A stretch of 64,000 nt of DNA, taken from the NCBI GenBank assembly GCA_035532535.1, contig DATKQT010000031.1, forward strand, positions 1-64,000, given 5' to 3'. The notes beneath the pieces were generated by a model. That model saw nothing but the letters and a program-made list of their open reading frames with translations, did not search any database and was not told the origin of the DNA. This DNA is from Palsa-739 sp035532535 (lineage in GTDB: Bacteria > Actinomycetota > Thermoleophilia > Gaiellales > Gaiellaceae). Of this stretch, positions 27,238-36,567 are shown piece after piece; positions within the stretch are counted from its first letter, which is position 1; each line of letters begins with the position of its first letter. The position numbers and the translations under genes were made by a program.

Positions 27238-27717
27238 ATGATGAGTCAAGTATTGAGCGCGCAAACAGAAATCGCCCAGGAGCACAGAGCCTGGGTCCGG
27301 CTCCTGCGGGCGCACGCCGCCCTCACCCGGGAGCTCTCCGGCCGTCTGGAGGCCGCCCACGGCCTGTCCCTTCGGGACTACGACGTCCTCGTTCAGCTGC
27401 ACTCGGCGCCCGACCGGCGCATGCGGCGGATCGACCTGGCCCGGACGGTCATCCTCAGCCCGTCCGGCATCACCCGCCTCCTCGAGGGCCTCGAGCGATC
27501 CGGCTGGGTGGCCAAGCACCACTGCGCATCGGATGCCCGGGTGACCTACGCCGTCCTCACGGACGCCGGGGTGACGAAGTTCGAGGAAGCGCAGGTCACC
27601 CATCTGGCCGACGTCGAGGAGTTGTTCGGCTCGCGGTTCAGCGGGGACGAGCACGACCGGCTGGCCGAGCTTCTCGGCCGGCTCCCGTTGCTCGACGCCG
27701 GCACCTGCAACGCATGA
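27238..27717 (+). CDS. MarR-family transcriptional regulator
   Basis: The 159-residue protein has a winged helix-turn-helix domain (about 45-110): LRDYDVLVQLHSAPDRRMRR, recognition helix TVILSPSGITRLLEGLERSG and a wing with DARVTYAVLTDAG. MarR proteins are dimers that leave DNA on binding phenolic or oxidising ligands. A palindrome in the short divergent promoter is the likely operator. The cupin gene follows with an ATGA overlap and is co-expressed. Confidence 0.92.
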   Translation: MMSQVLSAQTEIAQEHRAWVRLLRAHAALTRELSGRLEAAHGLSLRDYDVLVQLHSAPDRRMRRIDLARTVILSPSGITRLLEGLERSGWVAKHHCASDARVTYAVLTDAGVTKFEEAQVTHLADVEELFGSRFSGDEHDRLAELLGRLPLLDAGTCNA

Positions 27718-28103
27718 GCCACGCGTTCTCCTCCCTCGACGAGCTCGGCGACGGCCCCGGCTTCCGGAAGGTCCGCTCGGCGCTCGGCGTGACCGCATTC
27801 GGCGTCAACGCCGTCGTGTATCCGCCGAACTTCGAGGGCTTCGAGCATTACCACGACACCCAGGACGAGCTGTACTTCGTCCACCGCGGGCGGGTGCGGG
27901 TCGAGGTGGAGGACGAGACGCGCGACCTAGGGCCCGGCGGCCTGTTCCACGCCGAGTCGACGACGCCGCGCAAGGTGTCGAACCCGTTCGACGAGGAAGC
28001 CGTGATCTTCATCGTCGGCGGATGCGGCGGCTACATCGAGCGCGACGGCCACATGGTCGATCCCGCCGACGTCGAGCGGCGCGCCTCGTTCGGCAAGAGC
28101 TAG
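27714..28103 (+). CDS. Cupin-domain protein
   Basis: The 129-residue protein is a single cupin barrel. The metal-site residues appear in GFEHYHDTQDELYFV (H-x-H with a following Glu) and GGLFHAEST in the second motif. The product may be a sensor or a small-molecule enzyme; no substrate can be named. The ATG overlaps the marR stop, and the stop lies in a CTAG shared with the convergent dehydrogenase gene. Confidence 0.82.
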   Translation: MSHAFSSLDELGDGPGFRKVRSALGVTAFGVNAVVYPPNFEGFEHYHDTQDELYFVHRGRVRVEVEDETRDLGPGGLFHAESTTPRKVSNPFDEEAVIFIVGGCGGYIERDGHMVDPADVERRASFGKS

Positions 28104-29176
28104 AGGAGCACCACCGCGCGGATCTCGCCGTTCTGCCCCAGGCGGCCGAGCGCGTCCGGTGCCTCCTCGAGCGGCAGCGTCCGCGACACGAACCGCGCCA
28201 GGTCGAGCCTTCCGTCCAGCGCCGCCTGCGCGAGGAACGGGAAGTCCTCTTGCGGGATGGTGTCGCCGCCGTGCGTGACCGCGATCGAGACCTTCGGTCC
28301 GAAGATGTTGCGGTACAGGTCGACGCCGACCGTCGCGCCCGCGGATGGAACGCCGACGAGTGTCGCGACCCCGCCGTACGCGCACATGCGCACCGCCTGG
28401 TCGAGGCCGGACGCCGCACCGATGGCCGAGAACGCGAAGTCGACGCCCTTGGTCAGCTCCTTAACCTGAGCGATCGGATCGCCGGCGGATGCGTCGACGA
28501 CGTCGGTCGCGCCGAGCGCGCGCGCCGAGTCGAGCTTCTCGTTCGCGACGTCGACGGCGACGATCCGCTCCGCGCCCGCAAGCTTCGCCCCCTGGACGAC
28601 GGCGAGCCCGACGCCGCCGCAACCGATGACCGCCACCGATGCGCCCTCGTGGACGGGCGTCGCCCACAGCGCCGCGCCGGCGCCGGTGGAAAACCCGCAC
28701 GCGAGCAGCGCCGCCTGCTCCACCGGCAGCTCCTCCGGCACCTTCACGGCGCATGCCTCGTGCACGATCGCCCGGTCGGCGAGCGTCCCGCAGCGGAGCA
28801 CCGTTGAGAGGAGTTGTCCGTCGGCGCGGTGTGCGCGCGGCTCGGCGCGCAACGCGGACGAGCAGCGCCGCGGATCCCCCCGCGTGCACGACCGGCACGT
28901 GCCGCACGGCGCGCGCCACGCGAGGACGACACGGTCGCCCGGCTTCACCGAGGTCACATCGGGACCGACTTCCTCGACGATGCCCGCACCCTCGTGACCG
29001 AGCAGGATCGGGAACGGCATACCCCAGCCGCCGGTCTCGATGACATGGACGTCGGTGTGGCAGAGGCCGCACGCCTCGATCCGCACCTGCACCTCGTGCG
29101 CGCCGGGCGGATCGAGGACGATCTCCTCGACGACGGGCTCCGCGCCGACTTCTGCGTAGACGACGCCGCGGGTCAC
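28100..29176 (-). CDS. Zinc-dependent alcohol dehydrogenase (MDR family)
   Basis: The GTG at 29176 overlaps the upstream stop (GTGA) and gives 358 residues. Catalytic zinc ligands are the Cys in ACGLCHTDVHV and the His-Glu pair in GHEGAGIVEEVG. The structural zinc site is the four-Cys lobe CGTCRSCTRGDPRRC. The NAD-binding loop is VIGCGGVGLAVVQGAKLAG. The form is close to class III/mycothiol- or NDMA-linked actinobacterial alcohol dehydrogenases, but cofactor and substrate cannot be decided by eye. Confidence 0.92.
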   Translation of the reverse strand: MTRGVVYAEVGAEPVVEEIVLDPPGAHEVQVRIEACGLCHTDVHVIETGGWGMPFPILLGHEGAGIVEEVGPDVTSVKPGDRVVLAWRAPCGTCRSCTRGDPRRCSSALRAEPRAHRADGQLLSTVLRCGTLADRAIVHEACAVKVPEELPVEQAALLACGFSTGAGAALWATPVHEGASVAVIGCGGVGLAVVQGAKLAGAERIVAVDVANEKLDSARALGATDVVDASAGDPIAQVKELTKGVDFAFSAIGAASGLDQAVRMCAYGGVATLVGVPSAGATVGVDLYRNIFGPKVSIAVTHGGDTIPQEDFPFLAQAALDGRLDLARFVSRTLPLEEAPDALGRLGQNGEIRAVVLL

Positions 29177-30063
29177 GAGACCGTCCGCCGCAGTTGTTCG
29201 TCCAGCGGGACGAGCGGCAGCCGGAACGTTTCGACAGCGCTCGCGTCGCGGACGACGTTGTCGCCCAGCTCGAGCATGGTCAGCTGGTCGCGCGTCACAG
29301 GCGCGCCGGGCAGGTGCTCGGTGAGCGCGGCCTGCGCGCGGAGCAGGCCGATCGGCACATGCACCGACGGGCGCCGCACGCCGACGACGCGCTTGAGGCG
29401 GTCCCAGAAGTCGTTCCACGTCACCACGTCGGGCCCACCGATCTCGAACACGCGGCCGGCGGCGGCCGGATCGTCGATCGCGCGCGCGTAGTACTCCGCG
29501 ACGTCCTCGACCCAGATCGGCTGCAGCCGCGACTGCCCATCGCCGACGATCGGCGTCACGGGCGCGAAGCGCGCCAGCCGTACGAATGTCGGCAGCACGC
29601 CGCCGTCCTGCCCGAAGACGAAGCTCGGCCGGAAGACCACGTAGCCGAGGCTGGACGAGCGCACCGCGCGCTCCATCTCCCACTTCGCGGTGAAGTACGG
29701 CACAGCGTCCTTCGAGCGCTCGTCGAGACCGAGCGCGCTCGCGAGCACGAAGCGGTCGACCCCCGCACCTTCGGCGGCAGCGACGAGGTTGCGCGTGCCG
29801 TGCTCCATGACGCGCTCGAAGTCAGCCCGCGATCCCTTGATGACGGCGACAAGGTGGATGACCGCGTCGACGCCGACGCAGGCGGCTCGCAGCACAGTGA
29901 CGTCCGCGATGTCTCCGACGACGAGCTCCGCGCCCCACGCCGACAACCGGCGCGCCCGGCGAGGATCACGCACGAGCGCACGCACGGTGACGTTGCGCGT
30001 CCGCAGCGCATGCACAACGTGGCCGCCGACGAACCCGGTTCCCCCTGTGACGAGGACGGTCAC
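29173..30063 (-). CDS. NAD(P)-dependent epimerase/SDR, NDUFA9-like
   Basis: The 296-residue protein opens with the Rossmann motif VLVTGGTGFVGGHVVHAL, then VVGDIADV and VDAVIHLVAV. In place of the classical YxxxK it has YFTAKWEMERAV. This layout is that of atypical extended SDRs related to complex I subunit NDUFA9 and NmrA-like proteins. Function is unclear; quinone- or sugar-related roles are possible. The stop overlaps the alcohol dehydrogenase start, and its own start overlaps the dcd stop. Confidence 0.87.
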   Translation of the reverse strand: MTVLVTGGTGFVGGHVVHALRTRNVTVRALVRDPRRARRLSAWGAELVVGDIADVTVLRAACVGVDAVIHLVAVIKGSRADFERVMEHGTRNLVAAAEGAGVDRFVLASALGLDERSKDAVPYFTAKWEMERAVRSSSLGYVVFRPSFVFGQDGGVLPTFVRLARFAPVTPIVGDGQSRLQPIWVEDVAEYYARAIDDPAAAGRVFEIGGPDVVTWNDFWDRLKRVVGVRRPSVHVPIGLLRAQAALTEHLPGAPVTRDQLTMLELGDNVVRDASAVETFRLPLVPLDEQLRRTVS

Positions 30064-30623
30064 TCGAAGTTCTTGTAGTAGCGGCTCGGCGTCGGGCCTT
30101 CCTGACCCTTGTACTTCGAGCCGAGCGACGACGAGCCGTACGGCGCGGCAGCGGGCTCGGTCATCTGCATGAAGGAAATCTGTCCGATCTTCATGCCCGG
30201 GTAGATCGTGATCGGAAGGGTGGCGACGTTCGAGAGCTCCAGCGTCACATGCCCGTCCCAGCCCGGGTCGATGAAGCCCGCAGTGGAGTGGATGAGCAAG
30301 CCGAGCCGGCCGAGCGAGCTCTTCCCCTCGAGGCGGGCGACGAGGTCATCGGGCAGGCGAATGCGCTCGAGCGTCGAGCCGAGGACGAATTCGCCCGGAT
30401 GGAGCACGAACGGTGTGTCTCCCTCGACGCGGACGAGCTCCGTCAGTTCCTCCTGCTCCTGCTTGACGTCGATGTACGGATACCGGTTGTTGTGGAAGAC
30501 CCGGAACAGGCGGTCGACCCGCACATCGACGCTGGAGGGCTGCAAAAGGGAGTCGTCGTAGGGATCGATCTCGATCCGGCCCTCCGACAGGGCCCGGGCA
30601 ATCGACGCGTCGGAGAGAACCAC
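30060..30623 (-). CDS. dcd: dCTP deaminase
   Basis: Dcd makes dUTP from dCTP and in some actinobacteria also hydrolyses it to dUMP. The GTG at 30623 gives 187 residues, the normal length. LSDASIARALSEGRI begins the protein; LQPSSVDVRVD, LEGKSSLGRLGLLIHSTAG and FIDPGWDGHVTLELSN are the nucleotide-binding and catalytic motifs shared with dUTPase. It heads the dcd-epimerase-dehydrogenase run. Confidence 0.95.
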   Translation of the reverse strand: MVLSDASIARALSEGRIEIDPYDDSLLQPSSVDVRVDRLFRVFHNNRYPYIDVKQEQEELTELVRVEGDTPFVLHPGEFVLGSTLERIRLPDDLVARLEGKSSLGRLGLLIHSTAGFIDPGWDGHVTLELSNVATLPITIYPGMKIGQISFMQMTEPAAAPYGSSSLGSKYKGQEGPTPSRYYKNFE

Positions 30624-30675
30624 GTGGCGATCGTAACGGGGGCGGCCGGGCCGGGACGCCCGATACTGTGAGGTC

Positions 30676-31998
30676 GTGGCTACCGTCCGCTCGATCCGGC
30701 TGAAGACGGAGATTCCGGGGCCGCGCTCCCGCGAGATCCTCGCCCGGCTCGACGCCGTGGTCTCCTCCGCGCTGTCGGTGTATCTCCCCGTCGTCGCGGC
30801 CGAGGGTCGCGGCGCGACGCTCACCGACGTCGACGGGAACACCTTCCTCGACTTCGCCGGCGGTGTCGGCTGCCTCAACGTCGGCCATGCGCATCCGCAC
30901 GTCGTCGAAGCCGTCCAGGAGCAGGCGGCGCGCTTCCTCCACACCGACTTCACGATCGTCCCGTACGAGGTGTACGTCGACGTCGCCGAACGGCTCCTCG
31001 CGGCGGCCCCGTTCACAGGCCCGGCGAAGGTGGCGTTCTTCAACGCCGGCACCGAGGCGGTCGAGAACGCGGTCAAGTTCGCGCGCGCGTACACGCACAG
31101 GCCGGCGGTGATCGCGTTCGAGGGCGCGTTCCACGGCCGCACGTTGCTCTCGCTCACGCTCACGTCGAAGACGCACCCGTACAAGGCCGGGCTCGGTCCA
31201 TTCGCGCCCGAGGTATATCGCGTCCCGTTCCCGTACGAATACCGCGGCATCGACACGGCGGATGCGCTCACCGCGCTGAAGCGCGCTCTCGTCACGCAAG
31301 TCGCCCCGGAGAACGTCGCGGCGATCGTGATCGAGCCGGTCCAGGGCGAGGGCGGCTTCGTCGTCGCACCGCGCGAGTTCCTCCAGGGCGTCCGCTCCAT
31401 CTGCGACGAGCACGGAATCGTGCTCGTCGTCGACGAGGTGCAGACCGGCTTCGGCCGCACCGGCCGCATGTTCGCGATCGAGCACTCCGACGTCGAACCT
31501 GACCTGCTCGTCGTTGCGAAGTCGATCGCCGCCGGCCTTCCGCTCTCCGGCGTGCTGGGGAAGGCGGAGATCATGGACGCTCCGGACGAGGGCGGCGTCG
31601 GCGGAACCTACGTCGGCAATCCCGTGGCGCTCGCGGCCGCCGGCGCCGTGCTGGACGTGATCGAGGACGAAGGCCTCGTCGACCGTGCCGGGCGCATCGG
31701 CGAGACCATCCGCGGCAGGATGCAGGAGTGGCAGCGCCGGCATCCTCAGATCGGCGACGTCCGGGGCATCGGGGCGATGCTCGCGATCGAGCTCGTCGAG
31801 GACCCCACGTCGAAGCGCCCTGCTCCGGAGCTGGCCTCGGCGGTGGCCGAGGCGGCGGCGGAGCGCGGCCTGCTGCTGCTGAAGGCGGGAACCTATTCGA
31901 ATTGCATCCGCGTGCTCTGCCCCCTCGTGATCGGCGACGACGAGCTCGAAGAGGCGCTCGGCGCCTGGGGCGACGCGCTGGACGCCGTTCTCGCGTAG
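30676..31998 (+). CDS. gabT: Class III aminotransferase, probable 4-aminobutyrate transaminase
   Basis: The 440-residue PLP enzyme has the class III hallmarks: FFNAGTEAVENAVKFARAYT, FEGAFHGRTLLSLTLTSK, VVDEVQTGFGRTGRMFAIEH and the PLP lysine in LLVVAKSIAAGLPLSGVLG. The VVDEVQTGFGRTG and GGTYVGNP segments are those of GABA transaminases; ornithine or other omega-amino acids are possible substrates. TACTGT (30664-30669) ends six bases before the GTG, suggesting a leaderless message. Confidence 0.87.
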   Translation: MATVRSIRLKTEIPGPRSREILARLDAVVSSALSVYLPVVAAEGRGATLTDVDGNTFLDFAGGVGCLNVGHAHPHVVEAVQEQAARFLHTDFTIVPYEVYVDVAERLLAAAPFTGPAKVAFFNAGTEAVENAVKFARAYTHRPAVIAFEGAFHGRTLLSLTLTSKTHPYKAGLGPFAPEVYRVPFPYEYRGIDTADALTALKRALVTQVAPENVAAIVIEPVQGEGGFVVAPREFLQGVRSICDEHGIVLVVDEVQTGFGRTGRMFAIEHSDVEPDLLVVAKSIAAGLPLSGVLGKAEIMDAPDEGGVGGTYVGNPVALAAAGAVLDVIEDEGLVDRAGRIGETIRGRMQEWQRRHPQIGDVRGIGAMLAIELVEDPTSKRPAPELASAVAEAAAERGLLLLKAGTYSNCIRVLCPLVIGDDELEEALGAWGDALDAVLA

Positions 31999-32079
31999 CC
32001 GAGACGGGCTCTTGCGCGTTCTATCGCCGTGGCACAGCTCTCGCCGTCTTCCCATGCCCGCAGGCGTCGGAAAGGCGCG

Positions 32080-33528
32080 ATGGTCGGTGAGGTGATCGAC
32101 GAGCGGTACGAGCTCGAGGAACTCGTCGACCACGGCGGGATGTCGAGCGTGTACCGCGGCCACGACCGGCTGCTCGAACGCACAGTGGCGCTGAAGGTGC
32201 TGCACGCGCACTTCGGCGACGACGCGGAGTACGTCGAGCGGTTCCGGCGCGAGGCGCGCGCTGTTGCGCAGCTCTCGCATCCGCACATCGTCACGGTCAT
32301 CGACCGCGGGTCGAGCGACGGTCACCAGTTCATCGTCTTCGAGTACGTCGACGGCGAGAACCTCAAGCAGCTGGTGGAGCGAACCGGGCCGATGCCGGTC
32401 GATCGCGTGCTCGAGCTCGGCATCCAGATCGCGGACGCGCTCGCCTTCGCGCACGCGCACGAGCTCGTCCATCGGGACGTCAAGCCGCAGAACGTCCTGA
32501 TCGACAAAACGGGCGACGCGAAGGTGACCGACTTCGGCATCGCCCGGTCGCTCGATGTGGAACGGGGCGTGACACAGACAGGCACCGTCCTCGGGACGAG
32601 CAACTACCTCTCGCCGGAGCAAGCCGCCGGCGAGCCGGTCACGCCGGCGACGGACGTTTATTCGCTCGGCGTCGTCCTCTACGAGCTGCTGACCGGCGAG
32701 GTGCCGTTCCACGGCGACAACCTCGTCGCCGTCGCCATGAAGCACGTCACCGAGCGTCCTCCGAACCTGCTCGACCAACGTGCCGATATCCCCCCGCGAG
32801 TCGCGCAGGCGGTCGAGCGCGCCCTGGAGAAAGATCCGGCGCAGCGGTTCCCGTCGATGGACGCGTTCGCGAACGAGCTGCGGCGCTGCCGCGACGAGCT
32901 CGGAGGGTCGGAGACGGAACGAACGCTCATCCGGGGCACGCCGGTCGTCGCTGCGCCGCGCCCGGTCCGGAAGGCTCGAGCCAGGCGCCGGCGCGGCCAC
33001 CTGCCGACGCTGCTCGCGCTCGCCGGGGTCCTCCTCATCGCGGTCGTCATCGGCGCCGTCCTGTACGGGGGCACCCCGATCGGGCGGGGCGGCCATCACG
33101 GCGGCGGATTGCCGGCGGCCGTTGCGTTGAAGGGCGTCGGCGACTACGACCCGCAGGGAGACGGAAGCGAGCACGGGTATTCCGCGCATCTCGCGACGGA
33201 CGGCAACTCGAATACGTACTGGAACACGGAGCGATACAACTCGCGCCAGTTCGGTGGCCTGAAGCGCGGACTGGGTCTCGTCCTCGACAGTGCCCGCGTG
33301 ACGAAACTCCGACAGCTGACGGTGCACACGGTGACGCCGGGCTTCACTGCTGTCGTCCAGGCCGGCAACTCGCCGAGCGGTCCGTTTACGAACGACTCCT
33401 CCCCGCAGACGGTCGGCTCCAAGGGGACGTTCTCCCTTCGGGGCGCCAATGCTCGTTACTACGTGCTCTGGATCACCGAGCTCCCGCCCAACGACTACGT
33501 CCAGGTCAGCGAAGTGACCTCGCGCTAG
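32080..33528 (+). CDS. Membrane Ser/Thr protein kinase with discoidin-like ectodomain
   Basis: The ATG at 32080 has a GGAAAGG ribosome binding site and gives 482 residues; a GTG at 32029 lies too close to a -10-like TCTATC box. The PknB-type kinase domain covers residues 10-265: glycine loop VDHGGMSSVY, K39, HRDVKPQNVLI, DFGIARS, and an activation loop with GTSNYLSPEQ. One helix at about 310-330 leads to an outer domain of about 150 residues with YSAHLATDGNSNTYWNTE, the signature of F5/8-type C (discoidin) folds, as in the tail of mycobacterial MviN. It probably senses envelope carbohydrate or peptidoglycan; the ligand is unknown. It ends in CTAG shared with ddl. Confidence 0.9.
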   Translation: MVGEVIDERYELEELVDHGGMSSVYRGHDRLLERTVALKVLHAHFGDDAEYVERFRREARAVAQLSHPHIVTVIDRGSSDGHQFIVFEYVDGENLKQLVERTGPMPVDRVLELGIQIADALAFAHAHELVHRDVKPQNVLIDKTGDAKVTDFGIARSLDVERGVTQTGTVLGTSNYLSPEQAAGEPVTPATDVYSLGVVLYELLTGEVPFHGDNLVAVAMKHVTERPPNLLDQRADIPPRVAQAVERALEKDPAQRFPSMDAFANELRRCRDELGGSETERTLIRGTPVVAAPRPVRKARARRRRGHLPTLLALAGVLLIAVVIGAVLYGGTPIGRGGHHGGGLPAAVALKGVGDYDPQGDGSEHGYSAHLATDGNSNTYWNTERYNSRQFGGLKRGLGLVLDSARVTKLRQLTVHTVTPGFTAVVQAGNSPSGPFTNDSSPQTVGSKGTFSLRGANARYYVLWITELPPNDYVQVSEVTSR

Positions 33529-34571
33529 AACTGGAGGAGCGAGCGGCGCTCGTGCCGCTCGAGCGCGAGCCCGATGAGCCGCTCGAGCAACTCCGCGTAC
33601 TCGATGCCGGAGGCCTGGAAGAGCTTCGCGTACACGCTCGTCGCGGTGAACCCCGGGATGGTGTTCAACTCGTTGACGACGACCTCTCCGTCGTCGCGGA
33701 CGAAGAAGTCGACGCGTGCCATGCCCTCGCACTCGCTCGCCACGAATGCGTCGACTGCGCGCTGCTGCACGAGCTCGACCGTGTGCTGCGGCAGCTCGGG
33801 CGGGATCACGAGCTCCATGCCGCCCTCGTCGTACTTGGACGCGTAGTCGTACCAGTCGTGCTCGAGTGTGTCGATGCGCCCGGGCAGAGACGCGATCGGC
33901 GGCGGCTGCCGGTTGCCGAGTACGCCGCACTCGACCTCCATGCCGACGACGGCCTCCTCGACCAGCACCTTCTCGTCGTGCCGGCGCGCAAGTGCGACCG
34001 CGGCCTCGAGCTCTGCGTCGTCGTGCACCTTCGAGATCCCGACCGAGGAGCCGAGCCGCGCGGGCTTCACGAACGCCGGATAGCCGATCGGGTTGTCGAC
34101 CGCGTCGCCGAGCCGGATCGTGTGGTGCCGCGCAACGGGAATCCCGCTGTCGCGCATGACCTTCTTGAACAGATCCTTGTCCATCGCGAGCGCGGACGCG
34201 GCGACGCCGGCGCCGACGTATGGCACGTCAGCGAGCTCGAGCAGACCCTGCACCGTTCCGTCCTCGCCGAACGGACCATGCAGGATCGGCATGACGACGT
34301 CGACGGCGCCGAGCGCCGCCAGTGTCCCATCCTCGGCCGGCACGGGCAGCGTCGCCGCCGGTGACACTTCCGTGCCGGTACTAGGTACCCCGACGTCTGT
34401 GTGGCCACTGTGCAACGCCCACCGTCCGTCGCGGCCGATGGCGACGCCGACGACGTCGTACCGCGCCGGGTCGAGCGCCTCCAGCACCGAGCGCGCCGAC
34501 GCGAGCGAGATGTCGTGCTCGCTCGACCGGCCGCCGGCGAGCAGCGCGACGCGCAATCGGCGCGTCGTCAA
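33525..34571 (-). CDS. ddl: D-alanine--D-alanine ligase
   Basis: Ddl joins two D-alanines for peptidoglycan precursors. The TTG at 34571 overlaps the PASTA kinase stop (TTGA) and gives 348 residues. LLAGGRSSEHDISLASA, LHGPFGEDGTVQGLLE, the ATP-grasp segment FVKPARLGSSVGISKV and NELNTIPGFTATSVYAKLF match the family. The last motif holds the metal and substrate residues. Its place directly after the PASTA kinase links precursor supply to growth signalling. The Phe/Tyr that sets D-Ala against D-Lac specificity was not assigned. Confidence 0.94.
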   Translation of the reverse strand: MTTRRLRVALLAGGRSSEHDISLASARSVLEALDPARYDVVGVAIGRDGRWALHSGHTDVGVPSTGTEVSPAATLPVPAEDGTLAALGAVDVVMPILHGPFGEDGTVQGLLELADVPYVGAGVAASALAMDKDLFKKVMRDSGIPVARHHTIRLGDAVDNPIGYPAFVKPARLGSSVGISKVHDDAELEAAVALARRHDEKVLVEEAVVGMEVECGVLGNRQPPPIASLPGRIDTLEHDWYDYASKYDEGGMELVIPPELPQHTVELVQQRAVDAFVASECEGMARVDFFVRDDGEVVVNELNTIPGFTATSVYAKLFQASGIEYAELLERLIGLALERHERRSLLQF

Positions 34572-36541
34572 GGCGTGGTGGTCGTCGTTGTCGTCGTCGC
34601 CGTCGTCGTCGTCGCCGGGCAGCCGCCCGACGGACAGCGACCGACCACGAGCGTCACGACCGACCCGGGCTTTGCCGGCTGGTCGCCCTCCGGGCTCTGG
34701 TCGAGCACGATCTGATCCTGATTCGGGTCGGTGACCGTCGTGTAGGTGAACTTCACCTTGAAGCCCTGGCCCTGCAGCGTCGATGCCGCCGTGCCTTCGT
34801 CCAGCGTCCGCACGTCGGGCACCGCGACCGTCTTCGGCCCGTTCGAGACGGTCAGCGCGACCGTCGAGCCCTTGGCCGCCTGCGCGTTCTGGCCCGGCGT
34901 CTGGTTGACGACCGTGTTCTGGGGCTGGGGGGAATCGACGTACGTCGGATTGACCTTGAACCCCGCCTGGTTGAGCGTCGCGGTCGCGTCGCCGATCGTC
35001 TTCCCGATGACGCCCGGCACGGTGACCGGCGTCGGCCCCTTGGAGACGTTGATCCGCACCTTCGTGCCGGAAACGACCTGTGTCCCCACCTTCGGATCGG
35101 ATGCGGTCACCACGTCCGCGGGGGTCGTCGATTGCACCTCGTGCACGTCCGGCACGAGGTGCACGGCCTTCAGCGCCTTGATCGCGTCCTCGGACTTCAG
35201 GCCCTTCAGCGTCGGCACGGCCACCTTCGGCTTCCCGGTCGACACCAGGATGGTGACGTCGTTCCCCTTCGACTGCCTGTGGCCGGCGGGCGGATCCTGC
35301 TGGTACACGAAGTTTGTCGGCGCCGTCAGGCTCGAGTGATGCTTCACCACCGGGTGGAAGCCGTCGGCCTGGATGTTCTGCGTCGCGAGCTGCTCCGTCT
35401 CGTTCACGTAGTTGCTCACCGCGACCGGCGTCGAGGACGAGAGCTTGTTCGAGATCTGGTGGTAGAGGAACCAGCCGCCGATGCCGGCGCCGATGACGAA
35501 CAGGAGCGCGGCAATCCACGGCCAGACCGGCCGGCGGTGGATCGGCTCGTCCAGGTCGTAGTAGACGGACGGCGGCAGCGGCGGTGACGCCGCGCCTCCC
35601 GCTCGCCGCGGCGGTGTGATCATCGTCGCCGCCGTCGCCGCGAGCGGTCCCGTCATCGGCGAGCGCATGATCTGCGTCGCCGTCTCTTCCGTCTCGGGTG
35701 CGACGCCGACACCGCGCGCAACACGGTCGAGGTCGGCCGCCATCTCCTCGGCGTTCTGGTACCGATCGTCGGGATCCTTCGCAAGTGAGCGCATGACGAC
35801 CATGTCGAGGTCGTGCGGCACGTCCGGACGAATCGAGGACGGCGGGGCAGGCGTGCGCGAAAGGTGCTTCATCGCGATCTCGACCGGCGTGTCGCCGGAG
35901 AACGGAACCTCGCCGGTGAGCAGCTCGTACATGAGCACGCCGAGCGAGTACAGGTCGGAGCGCTGGTCGACGTCGCCGCCGCGCGCCTGCTCCGGCGAGA
36001 GGTACTGCGCGGTTCCGACGATCGATCCGGCCTCCGTCATCTGACTCGCGCCGGCGCGCGCGATGCCGAAGTCCGTGACCTTGACGCGTCCTTCGCCGTC
36101 CACGAGCACGTTGTGCGGCTTGATGTCGCGATGCACGATGCCGTGCCGGTGCGCGAAGCGCAGCGCGTCGAGGATCTGCCGCGTGTACTCGACCACGACG
36201 GCGATCGGCGGGTCGCCGCGGGAGAGGATCAACTCCTTCAGCGAACGGCCGTCGAGGTACTCCATCGCAATGTAGTAGGTGCCCTCGGCCTCGCCACGGT
36301 CATAGATCGAGACGATGTTCGGGTGCGAGAGCGCCGCCGCGTTCTTGGCCTCGCGGCGGAAGCGCTCGACGAACTGCTCGTCGTTCGCGTGCCGGTCGTT
36401 GAGGATCTTGATCGCCACCCGGCGGCCGAGCTCCTGATCCTCGGCCAGGTAGACGTTCGCCATCCCGCCCGCGCCCAGCTTGCGCAGGATCTGATAGCGC
36501 CCGTCGAAGAGCGTGCCGATGAGCGTGTCGGAGACGGCCAC
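34568..36541 (-). CDS. pknB: PASTA-domain Ser/Thr protein kinase PknB
   Basis: PknB controls cell-wall synthesis and division on sensing muropeptides or lipid II. The GTG at 36541 gives 657 residues. The kinase domain (16-275) has the glycine loop LGAGGMANVY, K45, HRDIKPHNVLV, DFGIARA and an activation loop with GTAQYLSPEQ. One membrane helix lies at about 355-375. Four PASTA repeats follow, recognisable by VPTLKGLKSEDAI, VPGVIGKTIGDAT and VPDVRTLDEGTAA. The protein ends in a Thr-rich tail of about a dozen threonines. It is translated after the pbp gene and overlaps ddl. Confidence 0.96.
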   Translation of the reverse strand: MAVSDTLIGTLFDGRYQILRKLGAGGMANVYLAEDQELGRRVAIKILNDRHANDEQFVERFRREAKNAAALSHPNIVSIYDRGEAEGTYYIAMEYLDGRSLKELILSRGDPPIAVVVEYTRQILDALRFAHRHGIVHRDIKPHNVLVDGEGRVKVTDFGIARAGASQMTEAGSIVGTAQYLSPEQARGGDVDQRSDLYSLGVLMYELLTGEVPFSGDTPVEIAMKHLSRTPAPPSSIRPDVPHDLDMVVMRSLAKDPDDRYQNAEEMAADLDRVARGVGVAPETEETATQIMRSPMTGPLAATAATMITPPRRAGGAASPPLPPSVYYDLDEPIHRRPVWPWIAALLFVIGAGIGGWFLYHQISNKLSSSTPVAVSNYVNETEQLATQNIQADGFHPVVKHHSSLTAPTNFVYQQDPPAGHRQSKGNDVTILVSTGKPKVAVPTLKGLKSEDAIKALKAVHLVPDVHEVQSTTPADVVTASDPKVGTQVVSGTKVRINVSKGPTPVTVPGVIGKTIGDATATLNQAGFKVNPTYVDSPQPQNTVVNQTPGQNAQAAKGSTVALTVSNGPKTVAVPDVRTLDEGTAASTLQGQGFKVKFTYTTVTDPNQDQIVLDQSPEGDQPAKPGSVVTLVVGRCPSGGCPATTTTATTTTTTTTP

Positions 36542-36567
36542 GGGGCTGTTACAGGGTAGATGCCACT

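Noticed and set aside
30346..33930. A very long open frame (about 1190 codons) on the minus strand
   Set aside because: It is antisense to the aminotransferase and kinase genes, is extremely rich in Arg and has no recognisable domain; such frames are a by-product of high GC.
34571..34620. Low-complexity repeat at the end of the PASTA kinase gene as a possible repeat element
   Set aside because: It simply encodes the Thr-rich C-terminal tail and has irregular units.
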